NCBI GenBank assembly: GCA_947495985.1
Contig: CANMBD010000001.1
Span: 1,550,001-1,614,000 of the forward strand
Direction of reading: 5' to 3'
From: an uncultured Sphingomonadaceae bacterium
GTDB taxonomy: Bacteria > Pseudomonadota > Alphaproteobacteria > Sphingomonadales > Sphingomonadaceae
Length of the DNA stretch: 64,000 nucleotides
Shown here: positions 46,089-55,501 of the stretch, one piece after another
Layout of the letters: each line of letters opens with the position of its first letter
Position numbering within the stretch: the first letter of the stretch is position 1
Program-made: the position numbers and the translations under genes
The notes under the pieces: generated by a model
What the model saw: the letters and a program-made list of their open reading frames with translations, nothing else
What the model was told of the DNA's origin: nothing
Databases searched by the model: none

Positions 46089-46979
46089 TTACCCCTTTGA
46101 TAAAGTTATTCCAACCGGGAAAATATTTTTTCGTAATTTATTGGCTATTATATAGCCATCCGTGCCTGCTTCTCGCAATACGGCCAAAGATGCAGAGTCT
46201 AGGCTTTTCGACAACTTTACCCCTGTTTCATCAAGCAAAACCGGATGATGGACATAGCTGGGAACGGGTAAATCCAGCAGGGCCTGCAGCAGTCTGTGTA
46301 TATGGGTCGAGGCAAATAGATCCTCCCCGCGTACGACATGGGTGATCCCGTCGCGCGCATCATCCAATGTCACAGCCAAATGATAGCTGACGGGCGTATC
46401 CTTGGGTATCAATACAACGTCTCCCAATGCCACCGGATCAGCAATCTGATCCCCGCGACGCTCGTCATGCCAGCCTATATCGCCAACCAAATCGGTCGCC
46501 TTTTTAACATCAAGCCGCCAACTATGCGGCTCCCTTTTAAGTCTTTCGGCAACCTCACCCCTGTCGAGACCCCGACAAGTCCCGGGATAAATCGGGCCAT
46601 CCGGCCCCTCCTCCAATCCTTCTTCTTCCTGGATAGCGCGCATGGATGATCGCGTGCAAAAACAAGGGTATAGCAATCCCTTTTTTTTCAGGCACTCGGC
46701 CGCATCAGCGTAGCTCTCGAGCCGTTGGGACTGGAAAACTGCTTCTCCATCCCAATTGAGACCCAACCATCGCAAATCGGCAAAAATCGCGTCAATAAAT
46801 TCGGGCTTGCTGCGCCCACCATCAATATCCTCGATCCGTAACAATAGCTGCCCACCCCTCTCGCGTGCATAGTCATGGGCGAAACAGGCGGCATAGGCAT
46901 GCCCCAAATGCAACAAGCCGTTGGGGCTGGGCGCAAAGCGCACCACAACATCTTGGCCAATATCCCCTCTTGACGTCAT
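46089..46979 (-). CDS. gluQ: glutamyl-Q tRNA(Asp) synthetase
   Basis: This 296-residue protein resembles the catalytic half of glutamyl-tRNA synthetase without an anticodon domain. It has RFAPSPNGLLHLGHAYAACF at the start, LLRIEDIDGGRSKPEFID, the zinc site CFCTR and the ending KLSKSLDSASL. GluQRS attaches glutamate to queuosine in tRNA(Asp), which fits the queF gene elsewhere in the window. Confidence 0.93.
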   Translation of the reverse strand: MTSRGDIGQDVVVRFAPSPNGLLHLGHAYAACFAHDYARERGGQLLLRIEDIDGGRSKPEFIDAIFADLRWLGLNWDGEAVFQSQRLESYADAAECLKKKGLLYPCFCTRSSMRAIQEEEGLEEGPDGPIYPGTCRGLDRGEVAERLKREPHSWRLDVKKATDLVGDIGWHDERRGDQIADPVALGDVVLIPKDTPVSYHLAVTLDDARDGITHVVRGEDLFASTHIHRLLQALLDLPVPSYVHHPVLLDETGVKLSKSLDSASLAVLREAGTDGYIIANKLRKNIFPVGITLSKG

Positions 46980-47076
46980 AGGGCAGATAATGTTCTTTGC
47001 ATATCAGTTGTAATGACCATGTCATGTTCTTGCGGATAAAGGGCATGCAGTCAAAGACTAAGGGAGTAGTTAGACT

Positions 47077-47643
47077 ATGTATCATCCCGACCTGTTGCGG
47101 CATCCCGAAAGTTGCCCGTCACTGGTGCTGAACGCTGATTATACGCCGCTTTCCTATTATCCATTGAGTCTTTGGCCCTGGCAAACCGCGATCAAGGCGG
47201 TTTTCCTGGACCGGGTGAATATCGTTTCAAGCTATGAACGCGAAGTGCATAGCCCTAGCCTCGACATGAAAATCCCGTCGGTCATTGCACTCAAAAACTA
47301 TGTAAAACCTTCGGAATATCCCGCCTTCACGCGGTTTAACCTGTTTCTGCGCGACAAGTTCATGTGCCAATATTGTGGCAGCCTCGACAATCTGACGTTT
47401 GACCATGTCATTCCGCGTCGTCAGAAAGGCCGCACGACCTGGGAAAATGTGGCAACGGCTTGCCTGCCCTGCAACCTGAAAAAAGGCGGCCGGACGCCGA
47501 AAGAGGCACATATGCAGCTTTCGAACAGGCCTATCAAACCGACCAATTGGCAGTTACAGGAACATGGCCGCGCCTTCCCGCCTAATTTCCTCCACGATAC
47601 ATGGCATGACTGGCTATACTGGGATATAGAACTGGAGGGATAA
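47077..47643 (+). CDS. HNH endonuclease
   Basis: This 188-residue protein begins SLVLNADYTPLSYYPLSLWP and has the zinc-knuckle HNH fold: CQYCGSLDNLTFDHVIPRRQ, then TWENVATACLPCNLKKG. It belongs to a widely conserved chromosomal HNH family of unknown role. GGAG lies ten bases before the ATG. A ppc gene follows 51 bases later. Confidence 0.9.
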   Translation: MYHPDLLRHPESCPSLVLNADYTPLSYYPLSLWPWQTAIKAVFLDRVNIVSSYEREVHSPSLDMKIPSVIALKNYVKPSEYPAFTRFNLFLRDKFMCQYCGSLDNLTFDHVIPRRQKGRTTWENVATACLPCNLKKGGRTPKEAHMQLSNRPIKPTNWQLQEHGRAFPPNFLHDTWHDWLYWDIELEG

Positions 47644-47694
47644 ATCCCGCAGGAAAACCTTGACCCCGCCTGCGCTGCAGTGCAGCAAAGTTGC

Positions 47695-50412
47695 ATGACC
47701 GATACCCTCCCCAAAGATTCATCGGCAACACCGTCATTGGTTGTTCGCCAAAACCCTGACATTAAATATCTTGGCAAATTGCTGGGCGATGTGATCCGTT
47801 CCTATGGCGGGGAGGAACTCTACCGCCGCACCGAATATATCCGCTCCACCAGCGTGGATCGGCATCGCGGACTGGCAGATGCGGACGCGATTGATCCGGG
47901 TCTGGATGCACTGTCGCTTGATGAAACCACCGCTTTTGTGCGCGGATTCATGCTTTTTTCCCTACTCGCCAATCTTGCTGAAGATCGTCAGGGCGTGGCG
48001 GCAGAAGAAGGCGCCAGTGTTGCCGAAGCAGTCAAAAAATTGGCTAATGAAGGTGTGGATGAAAAGGCGATACTTGCACTGCTCGACGAAGCTTTGATTG
48101 CTCCCGTGCTGACCGCTCACCCCACAGAGGTGCGGCGCAAGAGCATGATCGATCACAAAGCACGGATCGCAGAGTTGTTGCTGATGAAAGATGCCGGGGC
48201 CGACAATACACCCGAGGGCGACGTGCTCGATGAAGCGATCATGCGGCAAATCGCACTGCTTTGGCAGACCCGGCCACTGCGCCGCGAACGCCTGTTTGTG
48301 ACCGATGAGGTGCAGATCTCGCAAAGCTACATGCGGGATGTTTTTCTTCCTGTGTTACCCAAGCTTTATGGCAAATGGGAAAAGGTGCTGGGCGCCCGCC
48401 TTCCCAACTTCCTGAAGCTCGGTAGCTGGATCGGCGGCGACCGCGATGGCAATCCCTTTGTCGACGCCGATGCCATGCGAGAAGCTTTGTCGCGCGCCGC
48501 AGAAACGGTTATCGGCTACTATCTCGCGCGCATCCATGCCATGGGCGCGGAGCTCAGCATTTCGACCGAATTGGCAGATGTGCCAGATGAAGTAATCACC
48601 CTCGCCGAGGCTAGTGGTGATGATGCGCCAAGTCGCAAGGACGAACCCTATCGCCGTGCGCTGTCCGGCATCTATGCTCGTCTGTCCGCCACTCATCTGA
48701 AACTCTGCGGTCATGTTCCCGGGCGCCCTTCACCCATAGTGGCCAAGCCTTATGACAATCCCCAGCAATTGCGCGAGGATCTTGTCACACTTGCTCATGG
48801 CCTGCGCTCCGGTGGCAAAGGCGTATTTGCAACATCAGGAGCATTAGGGCGCCTGATCAGAACCGTTGAGCTATTCGGTTTTCACCTCGCTACACTCGAC
48901 ATGCGGCAGAATAGCCGCATTCATGAGCGCGTCATCGCTGAATTGCTGGCCGAAGCCGGCGTTGAGACCGACTATCTCTCACTGGACGAAGACAAGCGCG
49001 TTGACATCCTAAGGCAGGAACTCGCAAACAACCGGCCTTTGGTGAGCCCATGGATCAACTATAGCGAAGAGACGGCCAAGGAACTTTCCATTTTACGCGC
49101 AGCCGCGGAAGCCCATGATCAATATGGCCCGGAAGTCATTGTCAATTACAACATCAGCAACGGCGAAACCGTATCCGATATTCTAGAAGTTTATGTTCTG
49201 CTTATGGAGGCCGGCCTTTACCGGGCATCTGAGGATGAAAAGGCAGCGCCCACCTGCCCCATCATGGCTGTGCCGTTGTTTGAGACTGTAGCCGACCTGG
49301 AAAACGCGCCGCAGGTCATGACCGACTTTTTTGCCCTCCCGGAAATGCACGCCCTCACTCGCGCACGTGGTGCACAGGAAGTGATGATCGGCTACTCCGA
49401 CAGCAACAAGGATGGCGGGTATTTGACCTCTACCTGGAGCCTGTTCAAAGCCAGTCAGGCGCTAACCCCCGTTTTCGAGAATGCTGGCGTGAAGATGCAG
49501 CTCTTTCATGGCCGTGGCGGCGCTGTTGGACGTGGCGGCGGCTCAGCCTTTGGCGCGATTAAGGCGCAGCCGAAAGGTACAGTCGATGGTCGCATCCGTA
49601 TTACCGAACAGGGAGAAGTTATTGCCGCCAAATATGGTACGTTGGGCGTCGCAGAGACCAATCTGGAAGCCATGACTTCGGCGGTCTTGCTCCGCTCGCT
49701 GGAACCAGATCCTTCGGACCAAAAAGTCCAAACCGGCTTTGCCGATGCGATGAACGATATCTCGCAGGCCGCCTTCGCCGAATATCGTGATCTGGTTTAC
49801 GGCAATGACAGTTTCCGAACCTTCTTTCGCCAGATGACACCGCTCACTGAAATTGCGAAACTCAAAATAGGATCGCGCCCCGCCAGTCGAACGAAAAGCG
49901 ACAAGATAGAGGATTTGCGGGCCATTCCCTGGGTTTTCAGCTGGGCACAAGCCCGCGTGATGCTGCCAGGCTGGTTTGGCGTCGGACAGGCGTTGAATGC
50001 CTTTGACGATGTCGAAAAGCTAAAAGACATGGCGCAAAGCTGGCCATTTTTTCAAGCGAGCCTGTCCAATATGGAAATGGTTCTCGCCAAATCTGACATG
50101 GGTATCGCGGCACGATACGCTGAACTGGTTGAAGACAAATCCATGCGCGAGGGCTATTTCAATCGCATCCGGTCAAGCTGGGAACAAACCCGTGATATAT
50201 TGCTGGAAATTACTGACCAGCCTCATTTGCTGGCGAAAAACCCATCCCTGTTCAACAGCATCGAACTGCGCTTGCCCTATATCGAGCCGCTTAACCACCT
50301 GCAGATTGAACTCATGAAACGCCTTCGTGCTGGTGAAGATGATCCGCGTATTGGTGAAGGGATACAATTGTCGCTCAATGCTATTGCAACAGCTTTAAGA
50401 AATAGCGGTTAG
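47695..50412 (+). CDS. ppc: phosphoenolpyruvate carboxylase
   Basis: This 905-residue enzyme adds bicarbonate to PEP to refill oxaloacetate. It shows PVLTAHPTEVRRKSMIDHKA with the catalytic histidine and LGSWIGGDRDGNPFVDA. It also shows the glycine loop FHGRGGAVGRGGGSAFGAIK and the second active motif MIGYSDSNKDGGYLTSTWSL. The C-terminal NSG is typical of the family's (Q/R)NTG-type end. A GTG start 15 bases earlier is possible. No clear terminator follows; a five-base stem at 50447-50460 has no T-tract. Confidence 0.97.
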   Translation: MTDTLPKDSSATPSLVVRQNPDIKYLGKLLGDVIRSYGGEELYRRTEYIRSTSVDRHRGLADADAIDPGLDALSLDETTAFVRGFMLFSLLANLAEDRQGVAAEEGASVAEAVKKLANEGVDEKAILALLDEALIAPVLTAHPTEVRRKSMIDHKARIAELLLMKDAGADNTPEGDVLDEAIMRQIALLWQTRPLRRERLFVTDEVQISQSYMRDVFLPVLPKLYGKWEKVLGARLPNFLKLGSWIGGDRDGNPFVDADAMREALSRAAETVIGYYLARIHAMGAELSISTELADVPDEVITLAEASGDDAPSRKDEPYRRALSGIYARLSATHLKLCGHVPGRPSPIVAKPYDNPQQLREDLVTLAHGLRSGGKGVFATSGALGRLIRTVELFGFHLATLDMRQNSRIHERVIAELLAEAGVETDYLSLDEDKRVDILRQELANNRPLVSPWINYSEETAKELSILRAAAEAHDQYGPEVIVNYNISNGETVSDILEVYVLLMEAGLYRASEDEKAAPTCPIMAVPLFETVADLENAPQVMTDFFALPEMHALTRARGAQEVMIGYSDSNKDGGYLTSTWSLFKASQALTPVFENAGVKMQLFHGRGGAVGRGGGSAFGAIKAQPKGTVDGRIRITEQGEVIAAKYGTLGVAETNLEAMTSAVLLRSLEPDPSDQKVQTGFADAMNDISQAAFAEYRDLVYGNDSFRTFFRQMTPLTEIAKLKIGSRPASRTKSDKIEDLRAIPWVFSWAQARVMLPGWFGVGQALNAFDDVEKLKDMAQSWPFFQASLSNMEMVLAKSDMGIAARYAELVEDKSMREGYFNRIRSSWEQTRDILLEITDQPHLLAKNPSLFNSIELRLPYIEPLNHLQIELMKRLRAGEDDPRIGEGIQLSLNAIATALRNSG

Positions 50413-50511
50413 ACGGCCATAACTAAAAATTGAGAACCGCGTTTTCCCCGAAGAATCGGGCCTATGTCGGCAAACGAATCTCCACTTTTGGCGCAAAGCG
50501 GAAAAGTGAAC

Positions 50512-51243
50512 TCAAACCGCTCCACCCCGCCAAGTTGGCATCAGAAGCTCGCCTAGCGCAACCGCCACCGCCGACTTGGCCTGCAGCCGCGTGCTATCCA
50601 ATATTGGTAGTGGCGACACCTCGTCCGTAATTAGCAGCGGGATTTCCGTGCAGACAAGTGCGACAGCGTCGCATCCCTTTTGTTTCAGATCACCAATGAT
50701 CCGAATAAACTCCGCGCGGGTCTCTGGACGGAAATCGCCGAGGCAAAGTTCGTCGAAAATCGCGTTGTGAATGATCTCGCGGTCCTCGGTCGAAGGGATG
50801 GAGCGCTCGAGCGATCTGCGAGTCAGTGCGCCCTTGTACACGGGACCTTCCATCGTCCAATTGGTGCCGAGCACGCCAATATTCTGCCGTCCGTCCGCCT
50901 CAGCCTCTGCCGCCACGACTTCAGCGATGTGGAGGCCGGGGATAGAGAAATCCGGGCCCGGCTGTTCCAGCGCAATATGCGCGGTATTGTCAGGTAGGAT
51001 AAAGAAATCCGCCCCCGCCGCGGCCAACCGCTCAGCATCTTCATAGAAAATCTGCCGCAGCGCCGCGAGATCGCCGCGCTCCCAGAGACCCAGCGTCGGT
51101 GCCATCGCCCCGCCGCTCATTGTGATCCGCGGATGCTCGTGCGCGCCCATTTTTCGCACGCCCTCCTGCCACACTGTCCGGTAAGACAGTGTCGCGCCTT
51201 CCGCGCTGTGGGCCAATATACCGATATGCAGTGGTTCGCTCAT
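50512..51243 (-). CDS. aspartate/glutamate racemase family protein (YgeA-like)
   Basis: This 243-residue protein has the two cysteine/threonine loops of the Asp/Glu racemase fold: FILPDNTAHIALE and ALVCTEIPLL. In the first loop a threonine-alanine stands where active racemases have a cysteine, so it may be a one-base variant or not a racemase. It lies 45 bases downstream of a BKACE gene on the same strand, suggesting amino-acid breakdown. Confidence 0.88.
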   Translation of the reverse strand: MSEPLHIGILAHSAEGATLSYRTVWQEGVRKMGAHEHPRITMSGGAMAPTLGLWERGDLAALRQIFYEDAERLAAAGADFFILPDNTAHIALEQPGPDFSIPGLHIAEVVAAEAEADGRQNIGVLGTNWTMEGPVYKGALTRRSLERSIPSTEDREIIHNAIFDELCLGDFRPETRAEFIRIIGDLKQKGCDAVALVCTEIPLLITDEVSPLPILDSTRLQAKSAVAVALGELLMPTWRGGAV

Positions 51244-51288
51244 TGTGATCGCTCCAATATATGGTTCAAGTCTGAATTCCCGACATAA

Positions 51289-52206
51289 TCACGGTACCGC
51301 CCCAAACGGCGCTGGATAGGTCGGCAGATTCATGATCTTCGCCGCCTGCTGCGGCGTTGCAATCGGACGGCCCAACCGCTCCGCCAGTTCCACAACTTCA
51401 CGCACCAGATCGACATTTTTCGGTGTGCGCAAACCCCCATAGGGTTCGATCCCGACCTGCACATGACCGCCGCGGACGACTGCCGCCTCCGCCAGACCGC
51501 AGCCAACGCAATCATCGCCAAAGCTCGAAACCAACCACGGCAGCCCGCTGCCCTCGATCATCTCCAGATAGGCATCGAGCGCGGTCGCTGTCGGCGGCAG
51601 GCCGAAGGGTTGATCATCCGCACCAAAATAGAATTTCATGATCCCGCCCGGCGGCAATTTTCCGGCGCGGTGCAACGACATGATGAACTTCACGAATCCC
51701 GGTTCAAAGATTGAAATACTCATCCCCAACTTCAGTCGCCGGCACGCTTCGACATAATAATAGCTGTCCTGCATGTCATTGCGATAGATCAGATTGGTCG
51801 GCGCAAACGCGCCATCCTCGCCCGGAACCGAGACATTGAAACTGCCCGGATCACACAGGCCCTGCGCGATCAGACCCTCCTGCGCCATCGCCTCGATATG
51901 CGCATAGCGCCCTTCGACCGGCACGCCCTCCTTGCCCGGCATGGTCGGGGTGAGAATGGCATCAGGGCGCAGCTTTAGCAGCTTGCGCCACGGCCGGGCA
52001 TAGTCTTCTGCATCCATCACACCGGTGCCGCCAAAGACCGGATCGCGCGTATGATTATGCACCAGCGCCGCCCCCGCCTCCATACAGGCGACCGCCTGCG
52101 CGACAATATCGTCATCCTCGTAAGGAACGTTGGGATTTTGCTCCGGCTTCACCGATCCGTTGAGCGAAACTTCGATGATCAGCGGTGTGTCAGATATCTG
52201 GGTCAT
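51289..52206 (-). CDS. BKACE family 3-keto-5-aminohexanoate cleavage enzyme-like protein (DUF849)
   Basis: This 305-residue beta-keto acid cleavage enzyme relative has the zinc motif LVHNHTRDP and VSFG-like VSSFGDDCVGC. The second metal region is RGGHVQVGIEPYGGLRTPKN. It would split a beta-keto acid with acetyl-CoA; in lysine fermentation the substrate is 3-keto-5-aminohexanoate, but BKACE members vary. It pairs with the racemase-like gene downstream. Confidence 0.88.
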   Translation of the reverse strand: MTQISDTPLIIEVSLNGSVKPEQNPNVPYEDDDIVAQAVACMEAGAALVHNHTRDPVFGGTGVMDAEDYARPWRKLLKLRPDAILTPTMPGKEGVPVEGRYAHIEAMAQEGLIAQGLCDPGSFNVSVPGEDGAFAPTNLIYRNDMQDSYYYVEACRRLKLGMSISIFEPGFVKFIMSLHRAGKLPPGGIMKFYFGADDQPFGLPPTATALDAYLEMIEGSGLPWLVSSFGDDCVGCGLAEAAVVRGGHVQVGIEPYGGLRTPKNVDLVREVVELAERLGRPIATPQQAAKIMNLPTYPAPFGAVP

Positions 52207-52350
52207 GACGACACCTTAGCAAATATGAACCGGCTTGGGGAAGCGCGTTCCGTCACCTCTTTCATCCTGCAAACACGCTGTTTTTCCGTCCATTAACAAT
52301 CTGTTATCCAAAAACTCATATGTCTATTTCCAATTCATCAGGGGAATGGA

Positions 52351-53547
52351 ATGGCGGACGCCGCTTATCAGGACAGCTATACCGGCGCGCCGGACATTTC
52401 CGCTATTGATAAGACGGAAGTCTCGCGCAAACTGCTGATCGACGGTCTTGAGCGGCGGATTGCCGGACAGCTGAGCGTAATTATTCCCGTCGGAGTGATC
52501 GGATGAATCGCAAGCCTGACCGATAACCGTGTCTTGTGGATATTCCTGGGCCTGCAGATCATTGCGCAATTGGCCATCACCGCCTCATCGCAATGGCTGC
52601 GCCGCGCTATCGAGACCGGCAAAAATACCGCGATACGCAAAAATCTGTGGATGATGGCAGAGGCATCGAGCGGCATCATATGGGCAGCAATGATGCTGGA
52701 TGTCGGGACGCTTATCGGCGGGTCGGATGCGGTGCTGACCACCTGGGTCACGATATTGGTGACGATGGTCGTCTCCATCCTGCTCGCCGCACCGATTGCC
52801 GGCATTGCCTTTCCGCTGCTCGGCGGATTTACCGCTGCGGGCGTCGCGGGCATATTGCTGTTCGACAAGGATTTTAGCAGCTTTGCCCAGATGGCGCTCA
52901 TCTTCATGTGCGTCGCGCTATTCATCATTGCCAAGGCGGTCAATTTGCAGGCGCATAAAAGCTGCCGCGACGGTATCGAGGTGGAACGACTGAGCCAGCG
53001 GCTGGCGGAGGAGCTTCGGCGCACGTCCTGGTTGTCGCGGCATGACAGCCTGACCGGCTTGTTAAACCGCTCCGCCCTGCAAGATCATATTGGAGAACTT
53101 GGAGACATGCACACGCCGCTGATCCTGCTGGACATCGACCATTTCAAGCAGATCAACGATAGCTATGGCCACGGACAGGGAGACGAAGTGATCGCGGCCG
53201 TCAGCGCCTGTATCCGCGAAACACTGGCCGACACAGCGCCCGATGCTTTGGCAGCGCGCTGGGGCGGGGAAGAATTCATTATCGCCTTGCCCGGCTGTGA
53301 AACCGGTGCCGATGATATTGCCGAACGATTGTGCGCTGCGGTTGCCAAACTGACGCATCAGGACTGGCCCGCGCGGCTGCGGGTCACCGGCTCGCTGGGC
53401 GTAGCGCATGGCCCAGCCAGCGCCTTTTCATCGACATTCAAGAGCGCGGATAGCGCGATGTATGAAGCCAAGGAACAGGGCCGCAACCGCGTTGTCTCCG
53501 CGTCAGAAGGCGGCGGAAAAGCGCCTCGCGTACCGCGTGCCGCTTAG
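52351..53547 (+). pseudogene. membrane GGDEF diguanylate cyclase with an in-frame TGA
   Basis: Read from the ATG at 52351 the frame gives MADAAYQDSYTGAPDI to GVIG and then meets TGA at 52504-52506. It continues in the same frame without a gap to the stop at 53547. The stop falls in the first membrane helix. Downstream are four to five helices and a full GGDEF domain (DSLTGLLNRSAL, LLDIDHFKQINDSYGHGQGD, ARWGGEEFIIALPG). The inhibitory-site arginine seems lost (TAPD instead of RxxD). The downstream part could start at TTG 52534 but lacks a ribosome site. I read it as a nonsense-mutated gene, or a sequencing error of TGG or GGA. Confidence 0.8.
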
Positions 53548-53571
53548 CGTATAATCCAGGCCGCCTGCTAT

Positions 53572-54042
53572 CTACGCGGCCTGCTGGGCAATCCGCCCGG
53601 TGGTCATATCCTCCAGCGTGATGGTGGTCAGCGTCTCGCCATCCGGTCCGAGAAAATCGGCAAGCCGGCCATCGGGCGCATAGAGATTGAACAGCACCAG
53701 CGCGCCATCCGGCCCGCCATGTTCCATATGGACATCGCCCGGATCCTTCGCCGCATAGTCGCCAGCGGCGCGAATGCGCTTCTCCTCGGCCACGCCATTG
53801 TCATAGTCAATCACATGCAGCTCCCCCGCCAGCACCGTCGAGGTGGTCGCGCAGACATGGCGGTGGAAATGGCAATAGGCGTTCGGCTCCCAGCGGTAGA
53901 GCAGGTCAATATGCCCGCCCGCGCCATCCGCGTCAGGCCGCACGGACAGCACCGCGCCGTGATAGTCGATGGGGTAATCGAAGCGGCTTTCCGCGTCGGT
54001 GAAGTGGACCCATTTGAGGGCGGGGTTTTCGAGCAGGTTCAT
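53572..54042 (-). CDS. cupin-fold protein
   Basis: This 156-residue single cupin has the metal-type histidines in CHFHRHVCATTSTVLAGELH and a second part in DPGDVHMEHGGPDGALVLF. Start chosen at 54042 (MNLLENPALKWVHFTDAESR); the longer frame adds 20 unrelated residues. It is convergent with the broken GGDEF gene, 24 bases apart. The substrate is unknown. Confidence 0.82.
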   Translation of the reverse strand: MNLLENPALKWVHFTDAESRFDYPIDYHGAVLSVRPDADGAGGHIDLLYRWEPNAYCHFHRHVCATTSTVLAGELHVIDYDNGVAEEKRIRAAGDYAAKDPGDVHMEHGGPDGALVLFNLYAPDGRLADFLGPDGETLTTITLEDMTTGRIAQQAA

Positions 54043-54227
54043 GGCGCATGATGATAATGAAATTTGAAGGCAAAGGCTAGTGGGCGGGAATGGCCGAACC
54101 ACCGCCGCAATAGGCTCATGGCCAGCGCCCTGTTTTCACAGTTAAAGAGATAGCCATTTCGGCCCTTGACCCATAGCAAGCAGTTGATATTATTTGTCTT
54201 AAGGGGAATTTAGAAGGGGGAGTTTTC

Positions 54228-54749
54228 ATGAAACAATTTTTCTTATCAGCATCACTGGCCATCGCCACGGCTACATCCGCAGGCCTCGCACCTGCCGCAA
54301 TCGCGGCCGAGACAGCGGAAGAAGCCGCAACCGTGATACCGGCACCGCCACCCGGCAAAGGCCAGATCGTATTTTACCGGACCGGCGGCATTGGCGGCAT
54401 GGCCATGGGCTGCGCGGTGCATGAAAATGGCGAGAAGATAAGCTCGCTCGGCGCTGGCAAATATTTCATGACGGTGCTCGATCCCGGCGAATATAAATTC
54501 ATGACAAAGAGCGAAACCAAGAAATATCTCAAGCTCACAGTGGCCGCAGACGAGACGGTCTATTCACGCTGCAAGATCAAAATGGGCTTCATGATGGGAC
54601 GGCCCAAACTTGGCGAAGCGTCAAAGGAAGATTTTGACAAACGCAAACTGAAAATGGTCGATGATGATGACATGGGCCCCCGCGCCCGGCGACTGGACAC
54701 AGAAGGCGTGTCAGAAGTGCTGGAAGAAACAGCCGCCAACGAAACCTAG
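54228..54749 (+). CDS. exported DUF2846-like protein
   Basis: This 173-residue protein has a signal peptide (MKQFFLSASLAIATATSAGL, cleaved after AIA). A domain of DUF2846 type follows (GKGQIVFYRTGGIGGMAMGC, then LGAGKYFMTVLDPGEYKFMT). The tail is acidic and charged. GGGGGAG precedes the ATG by seven bases. Family function is unknown. Confidence 0.8.
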   Translation: MKQFFLSASLAIATATSAGLAPAAIAAETAEEAATVIPAPPPGKGQIVFYRTGGIGGMAMGCAVHENGEKISSLGAGKYFMTVLDPGEYKFMTKSETKKYLKLTVAADETVYSRCKIKMGFMMGRPKLGEASKEDFDKRKLKMVDDDDMGPRARRLDTEGVSEVLEETAANET

Positions 54750-54888
54750 ATTTCAGGCCGCACCGATCTGCCTTTGGTGCATGGAGCAAGCTGTCGGCGT
54801 CATTGCCATCCGCTGCCCATGCACCAAGATCCATATTCATAATGGGCTCACGCGCGGCTAGCTATGCTGCATCGCTATGGAGACCAAC

Positions 54889-55431
54889 ATGACATTATCG
54901 GCCACCCAAAAGCTCGCGCTTAGCCTGTTACCCTTTGCCCTGATCAGCGCCTGCGCTGGCAAGCCCGGGCCCGTTGGCAACAGCGCGGTGCCAGAGCCCG
55001 CCAAGGCGGTGGAACTGGATCGCTATCTCGGCAAATGGTTTGAAATGGCGCGCTATGAAGCGCCGTTTCAAAAAGGCTGCGACGGCGTGACCGCTGATTA
55101 TTCCTTGCGCGAAGACGGCAAGATAAAGGTCATCAACAGCTGCACCAAAGAAGGCGAGACCACCACCGCCAACGGCAAGGCGAAAATCGTCGAGGGCAGC
55201 CGGAATGCGAAGCTGAAAGTCTCTTTCTTCGGCCCCTTTTACGGCGATTACTGGGTGCTGGACCGGGCGGAAGACTATAGCTGGGCAATTGTCGGCGAAC
55301 CCAGCGGGCGCTACCTGTGGATGCTCACGCGTCAGGCGCAGCCCGAACCGCAAGTGCGCGCCCGGATTGAAGCGCGGGTGAAAGAGTTGGGCTATGACTG
55401 GAATTTGGTAAGGGTTACGGATCAGGGTTGA
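54889..55431 (+). CDS. outer-membrane lipocalin lipoprotein (Blc-like)
   Basis: This 180-residue protein has a lipobox LISAC, so it is a lipoprotein. The lipocalin signature is DRYLGKWFEMARYEAPFQKG, with SFFGPFYGDYWVLDRAEDYS and SGRYLWMLTR later, as in bacterial Blc. It binds lipids or other hydrophobic ligands. GGAGA lies five bases before the ATG at 54889; an upstream start at 54877 is in frame but lacks a ribosome site. Confidence 0.92.
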   Translation: MTLSATQKLALSLLPFALISACAGKPGPVGNSAVPEPAKAVELDRYLGKWFEMARYEAPFQKGCDGVTADYSLREDGKIKVINSCTKEGETTTANGKAKIVEGSRNAKLKVSFFGPFYGDYWVLDRAEDYSWAIVGEPSGRYLWMLTRQAQPEPQVRARIEARVKELGYDWNLVRVTDQG

Positions 55432-55501
55432 GAGTTGTGCGGGAAAGCGAATTAGTTGGTGCATTCTTCGATTCTATCTTTTTCGCTATTGGCTAAAGTT
55501 G

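Noticed and set aside
50447-50460. Hairpin after ppc as a terminator
   Set aside because: The stem is only five bases and no T-tract follows.
52504-52506. TGA in the GGDEF gene as a selenocysteine codon
   Set aside because: There is no selenoprotein family reason, and it falls in a membrane helix far from any active site.
53572-54102. 20-residue N-terminal extension of the cupin
   Set aside because: The extension is unlike the domain and the ATG at 54042 starts at the natural domain edge.
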